Positions 1-7,973 of a stretch of DNA of 64,000 nt are shown here, piece by piece. The position numbers and the translations under genes are program-made. A model generated the notes under the pieces. That model saw only the letters and a program-made list of their open reading frames with translations, did not search any database and was not told the origin of the DNA. Numbering within the stretch: the first letter of the stretch is position 1; every line of letters starts with the position of its first letter. Source of the stretch: Roseibium album (GTDB lineage: Bacteria; Pseudomonadota; Alphaproteobacteria; Rhizobiales; Stappiaceae); contig NZ_CXWE01000001.1 of NCBI RefSeq assembly GCF_001404515.1, positions 620,001 through 684,000 on the forward strand, written 5' to 3'.

Positions 1-1
1 C

Positions 2-265
2 GAGCGTGAGGTCGTCACTCATGTCCTGTCACTGTCGCCGCTTCGCAAGATCGTCAAGGATTATGACCTGATCTGCGAAAGCTATTATGAAGCCATCCGC
101 CATGCGACGCCAAGCCAGATCGAGGCGATCGATATGGGGCGGCGCGGAGTTCACAATGAAGGATCGGTTATCTTGATGGAACGGCTGGAAGGAAAGATCG
201 CGGTTGACATGCAGACAGCGAGACGTTTGTTCACGCTGGTCTACGCCTTGCACTGGAAAGGCTGA
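2..265 (+). CDS. UPF0262 family protein (5' end outside the window)
   Basis: This is the C-terminal 87 codons of a protein that begins before the window. The frame is open from base 2 to a TGA at 263-265. It reads [20 protein letters not shown], then a conserved block containing [16 protein letters not shown], and ends with [14 protein letters not shown]. This is the conserved core of UPF0262, an alphaproteobacterial family of unknown function. A phosphatase gene follows 5 bases later, so the two are probably co-transcribed with infA. Function unknown; family call confident. Confidence 0.85.
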   Translation, partial: EREVVTHVLSLSPLRKIVKDYDLICESYYEAIRHATPSQIEAIDMGRRGVHNEGSVILMERLEGKIAVDMQTARRLFTLVYALHWKG

Positions 266-270
266 GACAA

Positions 271-723
271 GTGACCGGGCCGGGCCTGCGTCCGACTGCG
301 GTTCTGTTCGCCTGCGGGATGAATTCCGTTCGCTCCCCGATGGCCGAAGGTCTGATGCAGAAACTGTTCCCCGGCCGGATCTACGTGCGCTCTGCCGGTG
401 TCCGGCAAGGCAAGGTCGACCCCTTCGTGGATGCGGTAATGGCCGAGATCGGTGTCGATATGGGCAAACATCGGCCCAAGACCTTCGAAGACCTGGACGA
501 ATCTGGATTCGACCTGATTGTCACCCTGGCGCCCGAGGCCCACCACAAGGCTCTCGAGATGACCAGGACGGATGCGATGGACGTGGAATACTGGCCAACC
601 ATGGATCCGACACTTGCAACGGGGAGTCGCGAACAGATCCTGAACGAATACCGGACCGTGCGTGACCAGCTGATGATGCGAATCAAGAAACGCTTCGACT
701 GGTCGCCCTCGGCGGCCGACTGA
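271..723 (+). CDS. Low-molecular-weight protein-tyrosine-phosphatase-like protein
   Basis: A 150-residue cytoplasmic protein starting at GTG 271, five bases after the upstream stop. The phosphate-binding loop is visible as CX5R: Cys15 to Arg21 in CGMNSVRS. A DP pair at residues 112-113 (WPTMDPT) sits where the catalytic acid of the low-Mr phosphatase fold is expected. The same fold is used by arsenate reductases, so the true substrate (phosphotyrosine or arsenate) is open. Next to UPF0262 and infA this gene is part of a conserved alphaproteobacterial core neighbourhood rather than an ars operon. Confidence 0.82.
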   Translation: MTGPGLRPTAVLFACGMNSVRSPMAEGLMQKLFPGRIYVRSAGVRQGKVDPFVDAVMAEIGVDMGKHRPKTFEDLDESGFDLIVTLAPEAHHKALEMTRTDAMDVEYWPTMDPTLATGSREQILNEYRTVRDQLMMRIKKRFDWSPSAAD

Positions 724-827
724 GTTTTCTTTTTTGTAAGGATCAGAAAGAACTGTTCACATTCTGACAGTAATCCGTTAGTTTCCCCGGCACCCGCGGG
801 CAGGACCCGCTTTATTCAGGATATCAA

Positions 828-1046
828 ATGGCTAAAGAAGAAGCTCTGGAGTTTCCGGGCGTCGTAACAGAACTCTTGCCGAATGCGACGTTCCGCGTAA
901 AACTGGAAAACGATCACGAAATTATCGCTCACACGGCAGGGCGCATGCGCAAGAACCGAATCCGCGTTCTGGCGGGCGACAAGGTTCTTGTCGAAATGAC
1001 CCCCTACGATCTCACCAAGGGGCGGATCACCTACCGCTTCAAGTAG
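828..1046 (+). CDS. infA: Translation initiation factor IF-1
   Basis: A 72-residue protein of exactly the usual length, starting [19 protein letters not shown] and ending [15 protein letters not shown]. This is a single S1/OB-fold domain. IF-1 binds the A site of the 30S subunit during initiation. Typical landmarks are [24 protein letters not shown] and the C-terminal GRITYR. The gene lies 104 bases after the phosphatase gene and 42 bases before maf, so it may share their transcript or have its own promoter in the gap. Confidence 0.98.
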   Translation: MAKEEALEFPGVVTELLPNATFRVKLENDHEIIAHTAGRMRKNRIRVLAGDKVLVEMTPYDLTKGRITYRFK

Positions 1047-1088
1047 CGGTCTTTTCAAGGTGGTTCCGGCTGCAAGGCTCTTTCTCCC

Positions 1089-1715
1089 ATGACCGATGAT
1101 TCTCCGCTCATTCTGGCATCAGCTTCGCCGCGCCGCCTCGCGCTGCTGCAGCAGATCGGGCTCGATCCCGATCACCTCATGCCCGCCGACATTGACGAGA
1201 CGCCCAGGAAGCATGAAACGCCCCGCAGTCTTGCACTGAGGCTTGCCCGCACCAAGGCCGAGGCCGTTCGCCAGTCGGCGGATGCCTCACCGGAGCTCAA
1301 AGGGGGTATCGTGCTTGCGGCTGACACGGTCGTCGCTGTCGGCCGTCGTGCGCTGCCGAAGGCGGAACTGACCGAGCAGGCACTGATGTGCCTGTCGCTT
1401 CTTTCCGGCAGGGGGCATCGGGTCTTCACCGGTGTCGCCGTTGCAGAAGCCAACGGCAAGGTTCGCTCCAAGCTGGTTGAAACACGTGTCCGGTTCAAGC
1501 GCCTGTCCCGCATGGATGTCGACGACTATATTGCGTCAGGAGAATGGCGAGGCAAGGCGGGTGGCTATGCGATCCAGGGCCTTGCCGGCAGTTTCGTCGT
1601 CAAATTGGTGGGATCTTATCCCTCTGTTGTCGGACTGCCTCTGGTCGAGACGGCGAACCTTCTGAGTGCGGCCGGCTATCCGGTTCATCAGGGCTGGGCG
1701 ACAGCTGCCGCCTGA
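1089..1715 (+). CDS. maf: Maf-like nucleoside triphosphate pyrophosphatase
   Basis: A 208-residue Maf/HAM1-fold protein. These enzymes hydrolyse non-canonical or modified nucleoside triphosphates to monophosphates and PPi. The diagnostic N-terminal ASASPRR loop is at residues 10-16. [10 protein letters not shown] follows near the middle, and the [13 protein letters not shown] block that closes the active site is present. It sits between infA and yacG, a common alphaproteobacterial order. Its exact nucleotide preference (dTTP/UTP type or m7GTP type) cannot be decided from the motifs. Confidence 0.93.
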   Translation: MTDDSPLILASASPRRLALLQQIGLDPDHLMPADIDETPRKHETPRSLALRLARTKAEAVRQSADASPELKGGIVLAADTVVAVGRRALPKAELTEQALMCLSLLSGRGHRVFTGVAVAEANGKVRSKLVETRVRFKRLSRMDVDDYIASGEWRGKAGGYAIQGLAGSFVVKLVGSYPSVVGLPLVETANLLSAAGYPVHQGWATAAA

Positions 1716-1752
1716 CGGCAGACAGGGGCAACCCGGCCAAACACTGCGAGGC

Positions 1753-1956
1753 ATGATGACCGTAAATGACAACGAGACATCGGTTCGGCGCATGCGTCCT
1801 TGTCCGATCTGTTCGAAACTGTCGACAAGGGAAGACTACCCCTTTTGCTCGGACCGCTGCGCCAAGGTGGATCTGAACCGCTGGTTTTCAGAGGGTTATA
1901 CGATCCCTGTGGTCGAAACCGACGACATCGACGAGAGCAATATTCCCGAAGACTGA
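1753..1956 (+). CDS. yacG: YacG-type zinc-binding DNA gyrase inhibitor
   Basis: A small protein of 67 residues from ATG 1753; ATG 1756 is an equal alternative. The frame stays open further upstream but would run into maf. Four cysteines form the zinc site, CPIC (17-20) and CSDRC (32-36), followed by DLNRWFSEGYTIPV, the usual YacG core. E. coli YacG binds GyrB and inhibits gyrase. The acidic tail ends with IDESNIPED. It is 37 bases downstream of maf and probably co-transcribed. Confidence 0.93.
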   Translation: MMTVNDNETSVRRMRPCPICSKLSTREDYPFCSDRCAKVDLNRWFSEGYTIPVVETDDIDESNIPED

Positions 1957-2299
1957 CTTTCCGGACACAAGCCGGACTGTCCGGATCTCCGCATCGGGCG
2001 CGCAGTCCGGAATTCCCACGTCAGACATTTTACCGAATTCTCGCGTCGCGTTGGTGCGCGAAGCTTCTCCGGTTAAATTAATTTTTCTTTATCTCGCACC
2101 GTCCACTTGCGGTGGCAACAAATCTGATCAAAGATTTCAGGCACCGGCTGACCCGGCCCGATTTCCCGGTAGTGACAGGAGGTTATGGCGCTGTGAATTC
2201 ATGCGCTCCTGTGACCAATCGGAATATCGAGCTCGGCAGGTGCGATGCCCGCCTTTTGCGCGGAACCGAAAAACAACCAGAATCCAGGGCGAGGGTCCG
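1957..2299. other. Intergenic region before the 5'-nucleotidase
   Basis: 343 bases without a convincing gene. The frame of the next gene is open back to 2051, but the only start followed by a signal peptide is at 2300. An AT-rich patch at about 2071-2092 stands out from GC-rich surroundings and could hold the promoter. No clear terminator was seen. Confidence 0.5.
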
Positions 2300-3910
2300 A
2301 TGAAGAACCGATTTCTTACCGCTGCAGTGTTGTCTCTCTCGACGGCGCTGTCTTCGGCTGCATATGCTGATTATTCACTGTCGATACTGCATTTGAACGA
2401 CCTGCATTCACGTATTGAGTCGATAAACAAGTACGATTCCACATGCGACGCGGAGGACGAAGCGGAAGGAAAATGTTTCGGTGGTATTGCCCGTATCAAG
2501 ACGAAACTCGACGAACGCCGCAATGCGCTCGAAGCAGATGGCAGGAATGTCATTATCTTAGACGCAGGTGATCAGTTCCAGGGTTCGCTGTTCTATACGA
2601 CGTACAAGGGCGACGCGGCGGTCGAATTCCTGAACGAAATGAATATTGACGCCATGGCGGTCGGCAATCACGAATTCGACGATGGCCCGGAGGGTCTCGC
2701 CAATTTCATCGGCAAGGCGACGTTTCCGATCATTTCCGGTAATATCGAGGTCAGCGCCGAGCCGCTGCTGAAAGGCAAGGTTCCCGGTATCGTCATCCTG
2801 GAAAGGGGTGGCGAAAAAATCGGTATCGTGTCCGCTTTGGCCGAAGACACGGTCGATACATCCTCACCGGGCGATGGTGTCCGCTTCATTCAGGCCGAAG
2901 ACTATCTGAAAGGTGCCGTGGAGGGTCTCGAGGCTGCCGGCATCAACAAGATCATTGCAGTCACTCACATGGGCTTGCCACGGGATATGGAAATTGCCGC
3001 GGCCGTTCCCGGAATCGACGTGATCGTCGGAGGACATTCTCACACGCTACTTTCCAACACGCAGGAAGGTGCGTCAGGTCCCTATCCGGTTCTTGTTACA
3101 AATCCGGAAGGCAAGGAAGTGCCCATCGTTCAGGCGTATGCCTACGGAAAGTTCCTTGGCGAACTTGATGTCACCTGGGACGATGACGGCAATCTCCTCA
3201 AGGCCGAGGGCGAACCGATCCTGCTGGATGCGTCCGTGACACCGGATGAAGGCTTCGCGGGCCGGGTTGCCGAATTGGCTGCGCCGATCGAGGAACTGAA
3301 AGGCAAGGTCATCGGATCCAGTGAAGATGTCATCGACGGTGACCGCGGCTCCTGCCGCGCTGGCGAGTGCCAGATGGGCAATCTCGTTGCCGACGCCATG
3401 CTTGACCGTGTCATGGACCAGGGTGTCCAGATCGCAATTCAGAACGGTGGCGGTTTGCGCGCCTCCATTGATGGCGGTGAAGTCACCATGGGTGAGGTCC
3501 TGACGGTTCTGCCGTTCCAGAACACCCTGTCCACTTTTCAGCTCAAGGGAGCGGACGTCGTAACGGCGCTGGAAAACGGTGTCTCCCAGGTCGAGGATGG
3601 CGCGGGTCGCTTCCCTCAGGTTGCCGGTCTGAAATACTCCTGGACGCGCAAGAAGGATCCTGGCGCCGGGCGCGTCCTCGTTGTCGAAGTCATGGAAGAC
3701 GGCAATTGGGTGCCGCTTGATCCGGAAAAGGTCTATGGTGTTGTCTCCAACAACTACATGCGCGGTGGCGGTGACGGCTACAAGGTCTTTGCCGAAAACG
3801 GCATGAATGCGTATGACTTCGGGCCCGGACTGGAGGCGGTGGTTGCCGACTACCTCGCAGCGCGCAACGGCTATGCGCCCTACACCGATGGCAGGATCAC
3901 CGAACAGTAA
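2300..3910 (+). CDS. Secreted bifunctional metallophosphatase / 5'-nucleotidase
   Basis: 536 residues. A Sec signal peptide spans residues 1-23 (cleavage AYA/D), so the enzyme acts in the periplasm or outside. The N-terminal metallophosphoesterase domain shows LNDLHSR (D34, H36), a GDQFQGSLF block and GNHEFD at 122-127. GGHSH follows. The C-terminal 5'-nucleotidase domain contains NGGGLRAS and the substrate-loop region PFQNTL. The family removes phosphate from nucleotides for scavenging. ATG 2300 was chosen because the signal peptide starts there. It stands alone and is followed by a good terminator. Confidence 0.93.
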   Translation: MKNRFLTAAVLSLSTALSSAAYADYSLSILHLNDLHSRIESINKYDSTCDAEDEAEGKCFGGIARIKTKLDERRNALEADGRNVIILDAGDQFQGSLFYTTYKGDAAVEFLNEMNIDAMAVGNHEFDDGPEGLANFIGKATFPIISGNIEVSAEPLLKGKVPGIVILERGGEKIGIVSALAEDTVDTSSPGDGVRFIQAEDYLKGAVEGLEAAGINKIIAVTHMGLPRDMEIAAAVPGIDVIVGGHSHTLLSNTQEGASGPYPVLVTNPEGKEVPIVQAYAYGKFLGELDVTWDDDGNLLKAEGEPILLDASVTPDEGFAGRVAELAAPIEELKGKVIGSSEDVIDGDRGSCRAGECQMGNLVADAMLDRVMDQGVQIAIQNGGGLRASIDGGEVTMGEVLTVLPFQNTLSTFQLKGADVVTALENGVSQVEDGAGRFPQVAGLKYSWTRKKDPGAGRVLVVEVMEDGNWVPLDPEKVYGVVSNNYMRGGGDGYKVFAENGMNAYDFGPGLEAVVADYLAARNGYAPYTDGRITEQ

Positions 3911-3935
3911 AGTGTTCCCCCGAACGCCAATTGAA

Positions 3936-3963
3936 ACGCGCCGCATGCCGGCGCGTTTTTTTT
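3936..3963 (+). terminator. Rho-independent terminator of the 5'-nucleotidase gene
   Basis: A 7-bp perfect stem (ACGCGCC / GGCGCGT) with a 7-base loop, followed by an eight-to-nine T run. It begins 25 bases after the stop codon. Confidence 0.88.
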
Positions 3964-4267
3964 CGGTGTTTGGCGTTACGGGAAACGAAGCCTGTTCAAC
4001 CCGGTACCGGCAGAACGAAGTTCTGTGCGCACCGGTTGCCCCTGACCGGGTGTAAATGCCCTGATATTGCATGTGCCGGAACGGATAGGTACCCGGCGCT
4101 GTTGACGCGCGCGCACGACAATCTCGTGATGTGCATCCATGCAATCACCTCATCCCGCTCGAATTTCGCCATGTCGCAAAAAAATACGTGTTTTCAGCAT
4201 CTTGAACTGAACTGTGGTTTTCCCCAACCCTGCTGGCAGGAGCGGGCAAAAAACTTTGCCAGAGTGC
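3964..4267. other. Intergenic region between 5'-nucleotidase and the tRNA-Phe promoter
   Basis: About 300 bases with no supportable gene. The open frames here are short and show no family motif. Confidence 0.5.
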
Positions 4268-4296
4268 TGGACAAGGTCTGAACCAGCCTCTATAAG
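4268..4296 (+). promoter_or_regulatory. Predicted sigma-70-type promoter of tRNA-Phe
   Basis: TGGACA at 4268-4273 and TATAAG at 4291-4296 are separated by 17 bases. The predicted start of transcription is near 4303, about 40 bases before the mature tRNA. The hexamers are read directly; promoter use is inferred. Confidence 0.55.
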
Positions 4297-4344
4297 GACC
4301 GGGCTTTCAGCGAACGGGGGCTTTTCCCGACCCAAGCAAAGCGC

Positions 4345-4420
4345 GCCCAGATAGCTCAGTTGGTAGAGCAGCGGATTGAAAATCCGCGTGTCGGTGGTTC
4401 GATTCCGCCTCTGGGCACCA
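4345..4420 (+). tRNA. tRNA-Phe (anticodon GAA)
   Basis: 76 bases with an encoded CCA end. The acceptor stem is GCCCAGA / TCTGGGC. The anticodon stem GCGGA / TCCGC encloses loop TTGAAAA, with the GAA anticodon at 4378-4380. The T arm carries GGTTCGATTCC. The 3' side of this gene is followed within 150 bases by an integrase remnant, so it may have served as an island attachment site. Confidence 0.97.
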
Positions 4421-4564
4421 CTCAACTTTCTGAATTTCCTTGCCTTTTTGTTTGCGTGCACTGTTCAAGCCTATTGGTTTGACAGTTTTGGCTCTTCGGT
4501 TGTTCACTTCTGCCCCAAAAACCTTCCCAATGCTGGCCATTTTACGCCTCAGATCCGCGCTCCT

Positions 4565-4840
4565 TCAGGAGTGCGAGGCCTTTGCTTCGGTCATCTGTCC
4601 AGGTCCGTCTACGGCAGCGCGTTCGTCCAACTCAGTTTCCCTGAGTTTTGTCGCCAAGATGTGTCGCAAGCCAGAAAGCGTCAGGTCGGGTTGCACTCTG
4701 CTGTCCGCTTGCAGCGCAAGGCGCATATTGCGCCAGCATGCCCCGAAGCCCGAAACCGTCCACGAGTGACCTGCAAATAGCGTAACTGCGTCAGTTGCCG
4801 GCGCTGCTTCCACCGCATCCCTTGATGGTTCGATCACAGG
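4565..4840 (-). pseudogene. Tyrosine recombinase (phage-type integrase) C-terminal fragment
   Basis: About 90 codons converging on tRNA-Phe. The minus-strand reading gives AAPATDAVTLF, TVSGFGACWRNMRLAL and LTLSGLRHILATKLRE. The last is the GLRHT-ATxLRE catalytic box (Arg and His of box II) of tyrosine recombinases. A degenerate LDERAAVDGPGQMTEAKASHS follows. In intact relatives this reads like ADALGQKT-MARHYS, so the catalytic Tyr is missing (His-Ser-stop). The upstream part is absent: the 271-bp inverted-repeat element begins 20 bases beyond. This looks like a dead island or phage integrase. Confidence 0.72.
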
Positions 4841-4860
4841 CCAACAGACTGGAGTGCCAG

Positions 4861-5131
4861 TCTAGAGCGCATCCATTGAATGTTGGATCATTTGACCGGC
4901 GCGCTTTCTTCGGCTGCCCAGGCGGCTTGTGTGCAGCGGTGTACCCCACCACAAGCGCAAGCCAACGCAGTCAGCGGGAGAAAGAGCCCGGCCCTTCGGG
5001 TGCCGGAAAGCAGCGCATCGGCAGCGTTGCGCCACTTGACCGATGCACCACATCGCCCTTCGTGACGCGCCTTGCCGAGTGACCTGCTTTCCGGCATCAA
5101 ACGAACCAACATTCAATGGATGCGCTCTAGA
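4861..5131. mobile_element. MITE-like non-autonomous element with 26-bp perfect terminal inverted repeats
   Basis: Bases 4861-4886 and 5106-5131 are exact reverse complements (26/26). They begin TCTAGAGCGCATCC and continue imperfectly inwards for about 12 more bases. The 271-bp interior holds no convincing protein. The outer CTAGAGC resembles the end of the IS630 copy at 44910-45968 (CTAGAGCATTTTC), which suggests mobilisation by a related transposase with TA target choice. It lies directly upstream of the truncated integrase. A target duplication is not obvious, since the outer bases are themselves palindromic. Confidence 0.7.
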
Positions 5132-5265
5132 ATCGCTCGGTTGAGATCGCTCCAGCCTTGCAAAAGGATTTGGGTAGTGTCGGCGCTGAAGTACCCCAGG
5201 AATGCGGATACTCACTTAATCTGCCATTTTCTGTCTGCTGATCTTCATCACCAGGGAGATTGGCA

Positions 5266-5554
5266 ATGTCGAAACGGAAGCAGCATTGCCCGGAGTTCAA
5301 AGCCAGATCACCACTTGGCTCCTGGACGGGCGTCCAGCGCAGTCAGTCCATGTCCTTTGTCTGGACGGATCGTCTGCGCCGAAACTTCATACGCATTTCG
5401 ATGGATGGAGTTCTACAATCTTGAACGCCCCCATTCCGCTCTTGGCGGCCGGCTTTCAGCAGCGGTCCATAGGCTGCGAAAGAATGAAATCCAACCAGGA
5501 CAGCGGAAACAAGGAGCAGTCCAATTTACGATAAACCTGTCACGTGATTGGTGA
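5266..5554 (+). pseudogene. Internally deleted IS3-family transposase remnant
   Basis: The frame at 5266 starts MSKRKQHCPEFKAR, matching the first residues of an IS3 OrfA. After about 15 codons the similarity ends. In another frame near 5395-5460 comes FYNLERPHSALGGRLSAAVH, the characteristic C-terminus of an IS3 OrfB (integrase catalytic end). The start of OrfA and the end of OrfB are thus only some 100 bases apart, where an intact element needs about 1 kb. The copy is a deletion derivative and cannot encode a transposase. Confidence 0.72.
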
Positions 5555-5691
5555 GTAGCTCACTGTTCAGCTTTGACATGCGGCGGTGTCGGAACAAGTT
5601 GATGTCATCGGAAATCAACTTGTGGGCCCGGAATGAGCCATTGGCTTTCAATTTCCAATGTGGAGCCTGCAGACAAAATCTGGCTCGTGAA

Positions 5692-5719
5692 ACGAACCAG
5701 GCTTCGGGCTGGTTTTCGT
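5692..5719 (-). terminator. Hairpin downstream of the ABC importer operon
   Basis: On the minus strand ACGAAAACCAG pairs with CTGGTTCGT, with one bulge, around an 8-base loop. It lies 15-42 bases past the stop of the ATPase gene. No long T run follows, so intrinsic termination is only possible. Confidence 0.4.
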
Positions 5720-5733
5720 GGAGACGAGAGACG

Positions 5734-7158
5734 CTAATCATAGCTTTTAAGCGATAGACGCCCCTCATGCGAGATTTCAAAAACACGATTCGCGCGTTTG
5801 CGCAAAACGGTTTCGTTGTGAGAAATCAGCAGAACAGCAGAAGAAAATTGTGACGAATATTCAGCTATGACGTCGATTGCGAGCCGTTGTATGGACATGT
5901 CGAGGCGTGAAGAGGGTTCGTCACAGACTAGAAAACTTGGTTGAGCCAATAGCACGCGTATGATCGCAAGACGCTGCAACTCTCCACCACTCACTTGATC
6001 CGGCCGCCGCAGGAGCAAATCATCCGTCAATCCAAGCCTCGACATCAATTCGGTTCTGATATTGGCTCCGGCACTTTGCGGCGTGAGTTTGTCGAACACG
6101 TCCCGCAAAACAAGGTTTGGTGGAAAGGACGTTACGGGGTTTTGAAACAGCTTCTGGAACTTTTTGCGTCGCTTCCGGATCAACGCGGAATTCAGGTCTG
6201 AGCCAAACCATTGCACTGTCCCCGACTGCGGCTTTTGCAGTGCGAGACAGAGATCTCCAAAGGTGGATTTACCGGAACCGCTCGGACCCAGTAGACCGAC
6301 GATTTCGCCGCCATCGATCTCCATCGTTGCTTCACTGAGGATTGGGTTGGTGCGCCGATAGCCAAAGGTGACATCTTCCAGACGCACGACAGGGCAATGT
6401 GGTTTTTGCGGTGTTGCGGCAGCAGTTGGCCAGTTTTGCGGTGCGCTGCGGATCAATTCACGCGTTGCCTCACTTCGCGGGTTGGTGAGCACCTGACTGG
6501 CCAGCCCCTGTTCGGCAATGTGGCCATCCCCCAAAACGATGATGTCGTTGGCCAGAGCACTCGCCACCTCAAGATCGTGGGTAATGACAATCAGGCCGCG
6601 ACCGGGCGTCCTGAACCGGCCAAACAAGTCGATAATCCGCTTCTTGTTGCCACCGTCGAGCCCTTTTGTCGGTTCATCGGCGATGACAAAACTGGCACGC
6701 GCGACAAGTGCCATGGCGATCATGATACGCTGTTGCATCCCGCCGGAAAGCTGGCCGGGGATCTTTTTCAGATCATCCTGGTCGAGACCAACCTCCGCGC
6801 TGATCGCGCCTGGCGACTTGCAGGAACACGCAGGGTCGCTCCGCCAACGGAACACTTCAGCCAACTGTTTGCCGACAGGCATGGTTGGATTGAGTGCAAG
6901 TGCCGGTTCTTGCGGAAGGACAAAGACATGGTCTTTCCAAAGTGGTCCGTCTGCGGGGGAGCCATTGAGACAAACATCTCCGGTCATGGCCATCCCGGGA
7001 ACCGGCAATCCTGAAAGTGCAGCTGCAAGGAGTGACTTTCCCGAACCTGACCGCCCGACAACACAACAGGTTTTTCGCTGCTTGAAACGCAGGTGTGGAA
7101 CATCCAGCGACAATTGTCCTGCAGACAGTTTGAGATTGCGGGCCTCAAGACAATGCAT
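5734..7158 (-). CDS. Fused dual ATP-binding protein of a Nik/Dpp-type ABC importer
   Basis: 474 residues with two complete nucleotide-binding domains. Domain 1 has Walker A GRSGSGKS (near residue 36), signature LSGGMQQR and Walker B FVIADEPT. Domain 2 has Walker A GPSGSGKS, signature VSGGELQR and FLVCDEPS. The family energises uptake of peptides, nickel or metal-chelate complexes; normally D and F subunits are separate, here they are fused. ATG 7158 overlaps the upstream permease stop by one base (TGATG); a TTG one codon earlier is less likely. It is the last gene of the four-gene importer (SBP, two permeases, ATPase). Confidence 0.92.
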   Translation of the reverse strand: MHCLEARNLKLSAGQLSLDVPHLRFKQRKTCCVVGRSGSGKSLLAAALSGLPVPGMAMTGDVCLNGSPADGPLWKDHVFVLPQEPALALNPTMPVGKQLAEVFRWRSDPACSCKSPGAISAEVGLDQDDLKKIPGQLSGGMQQRIMIAMALVARASFVIADEPTKGLDGGNKKRIIDLFGRFRTPGRGLIVITHDLEVASALANDIIVLGDGHIAEQGLASQVLTNPRSEATRELIRSAPQNWPTAAATPQKPHCPVVRLEDVTFGYRRTNPILSEATMEIDGGEIVGLLGPSGSGKSTFGDLCLALQKPQSGTVQWFGSDLNSALIRKRRKKFQKLFQNPVTSFPPNLVLRDVFDKLTPQSAGANIRTELMSRLGLTDDLLLRRPDQVSGGELQRLAIIRVLLAQPSFLVCDEPSSRLDMSIQRLAIDVIAEYSSQFSSAVLLISHNETVLRKRANRVFEISHEGRLSLKSYD

Positions 7159-7973
7159 CAATTCAAGCCCGGTTTGGCTTTGGGCATTGATTGCGACAGG
7201 ATAAGCAAGGCGAGCACTACCCAGACTATCGCGAACACCGGTGCTGCCAATTGAACGGGTGAAATTTGCCAGTAGACGCGAAGATCATTGATCATCATGC
7301 CCCATTCCGCCTGGGGTGGTGCAATTCCGACGCCGAGAAATCCAAGAGTGGCAATCGCCAGAACGATGCGCCCTACGGAGATTGCCCCCAGTGACAAGAG
7401 GTAAGGCAGGATCACGGGCAGAACCTGCAGGCGGAAAATTGTTCCCCCGCTGGCACCTGCCAGGCGGGATGCAAGCACATGGTCGCTGTTCACAATTTGC
7501 TGCCCCACGGAATAGGACAAACGAAAGTATTCTGGCCAGGCGACGATCCAGAGTAGAAAAACGATCACCATCGCACCACCGCCCAGAACATCTGCCAGGA
7601 GAAGTGTTACCAACAGGCCTGGAAGGGCGTAGACCGCATCGGAGAACATCACGAGTGAGGTGGAGATCATTCCGCCAGTCCACTGCGCGATCCCGGCCAA
7701 GATGCACCCCAGTGCAATGCTGAAGACAACAACGGCAATTGCAATGCCGGCCGAATATCGCGCACTATGAAGCAACCTTGCAAGGACGTCACGACCAAGC
7801 TGATCTGTGCCCAATGGGTACTGCGCGCCAGGCGGTGAAAGAACCGAGAGCAGGTTTTGTGCATTGGGGTCCACTGCATATAGCAACGGCCCGAAGGTGG
7901 CTGTCATGACGAACAAGAGCGTCAGTGCAATGCCTAGTTTCCAGGGCCTACGCGCTTCGCTGACATGAGACAT
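7158..7973 (-). CDS. ABC importer permease, DppC/NikC type
   Basis: 271 residues with a short cytoplasmic N-terminus, an N-terminal membrane segment (LGIALTLLFVMTATFGPLL), the periplasmic HPLGTDxLGRD-like block (YPLGTDQLGRDVLARLL) and about five further membrane helices. The EAA-like loop is LASRLAGASGGTIFRLQVLP. It forms the inner-membrane channel together with the preceding permease. ATG 7973 was chosen because it overlaps the previous stop (TGATG); the frame is open upstream into that gene. Substrate is inferred from context only. Confidence 0.9.
   Translation of the reverse strand: MSHVSEARRPWKLGIALTLLFVMTATFGPLLYAVDPNAQNLLSVLSPPGAQYPLGTDQLGRDVLARLLHSARYSAGIAIAVVVFSIALGCILAGIAQWTGGMISTSLVMFSDAVYALPGLLVTLLLADVLGGGAMVIVFLLWIVAWPEYFRLSYSVGQQIVNSDHVLASRLAGASGGTIFRLQVLPVILPYLLSLGAISVGRIVLAIATLGFLGVGIAPPQAEWGMMINDLRVYWQISPVQLAAPVFAIVWVVLALLILSQSMPKAKPGLN

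Noticed and set aside
3074-4144. 356-codon minus-strand frame across the 5'-nucleotidase end
   Set aside because: It is antisense to a conserved gene and its terminator.
4396-4420. tRNA-Phe 3' end as attL with a matching attR at the far side of the cluster
   Set aside because: I could not find a second copy of this stretch by eye within the window, so no att pair is claimed.
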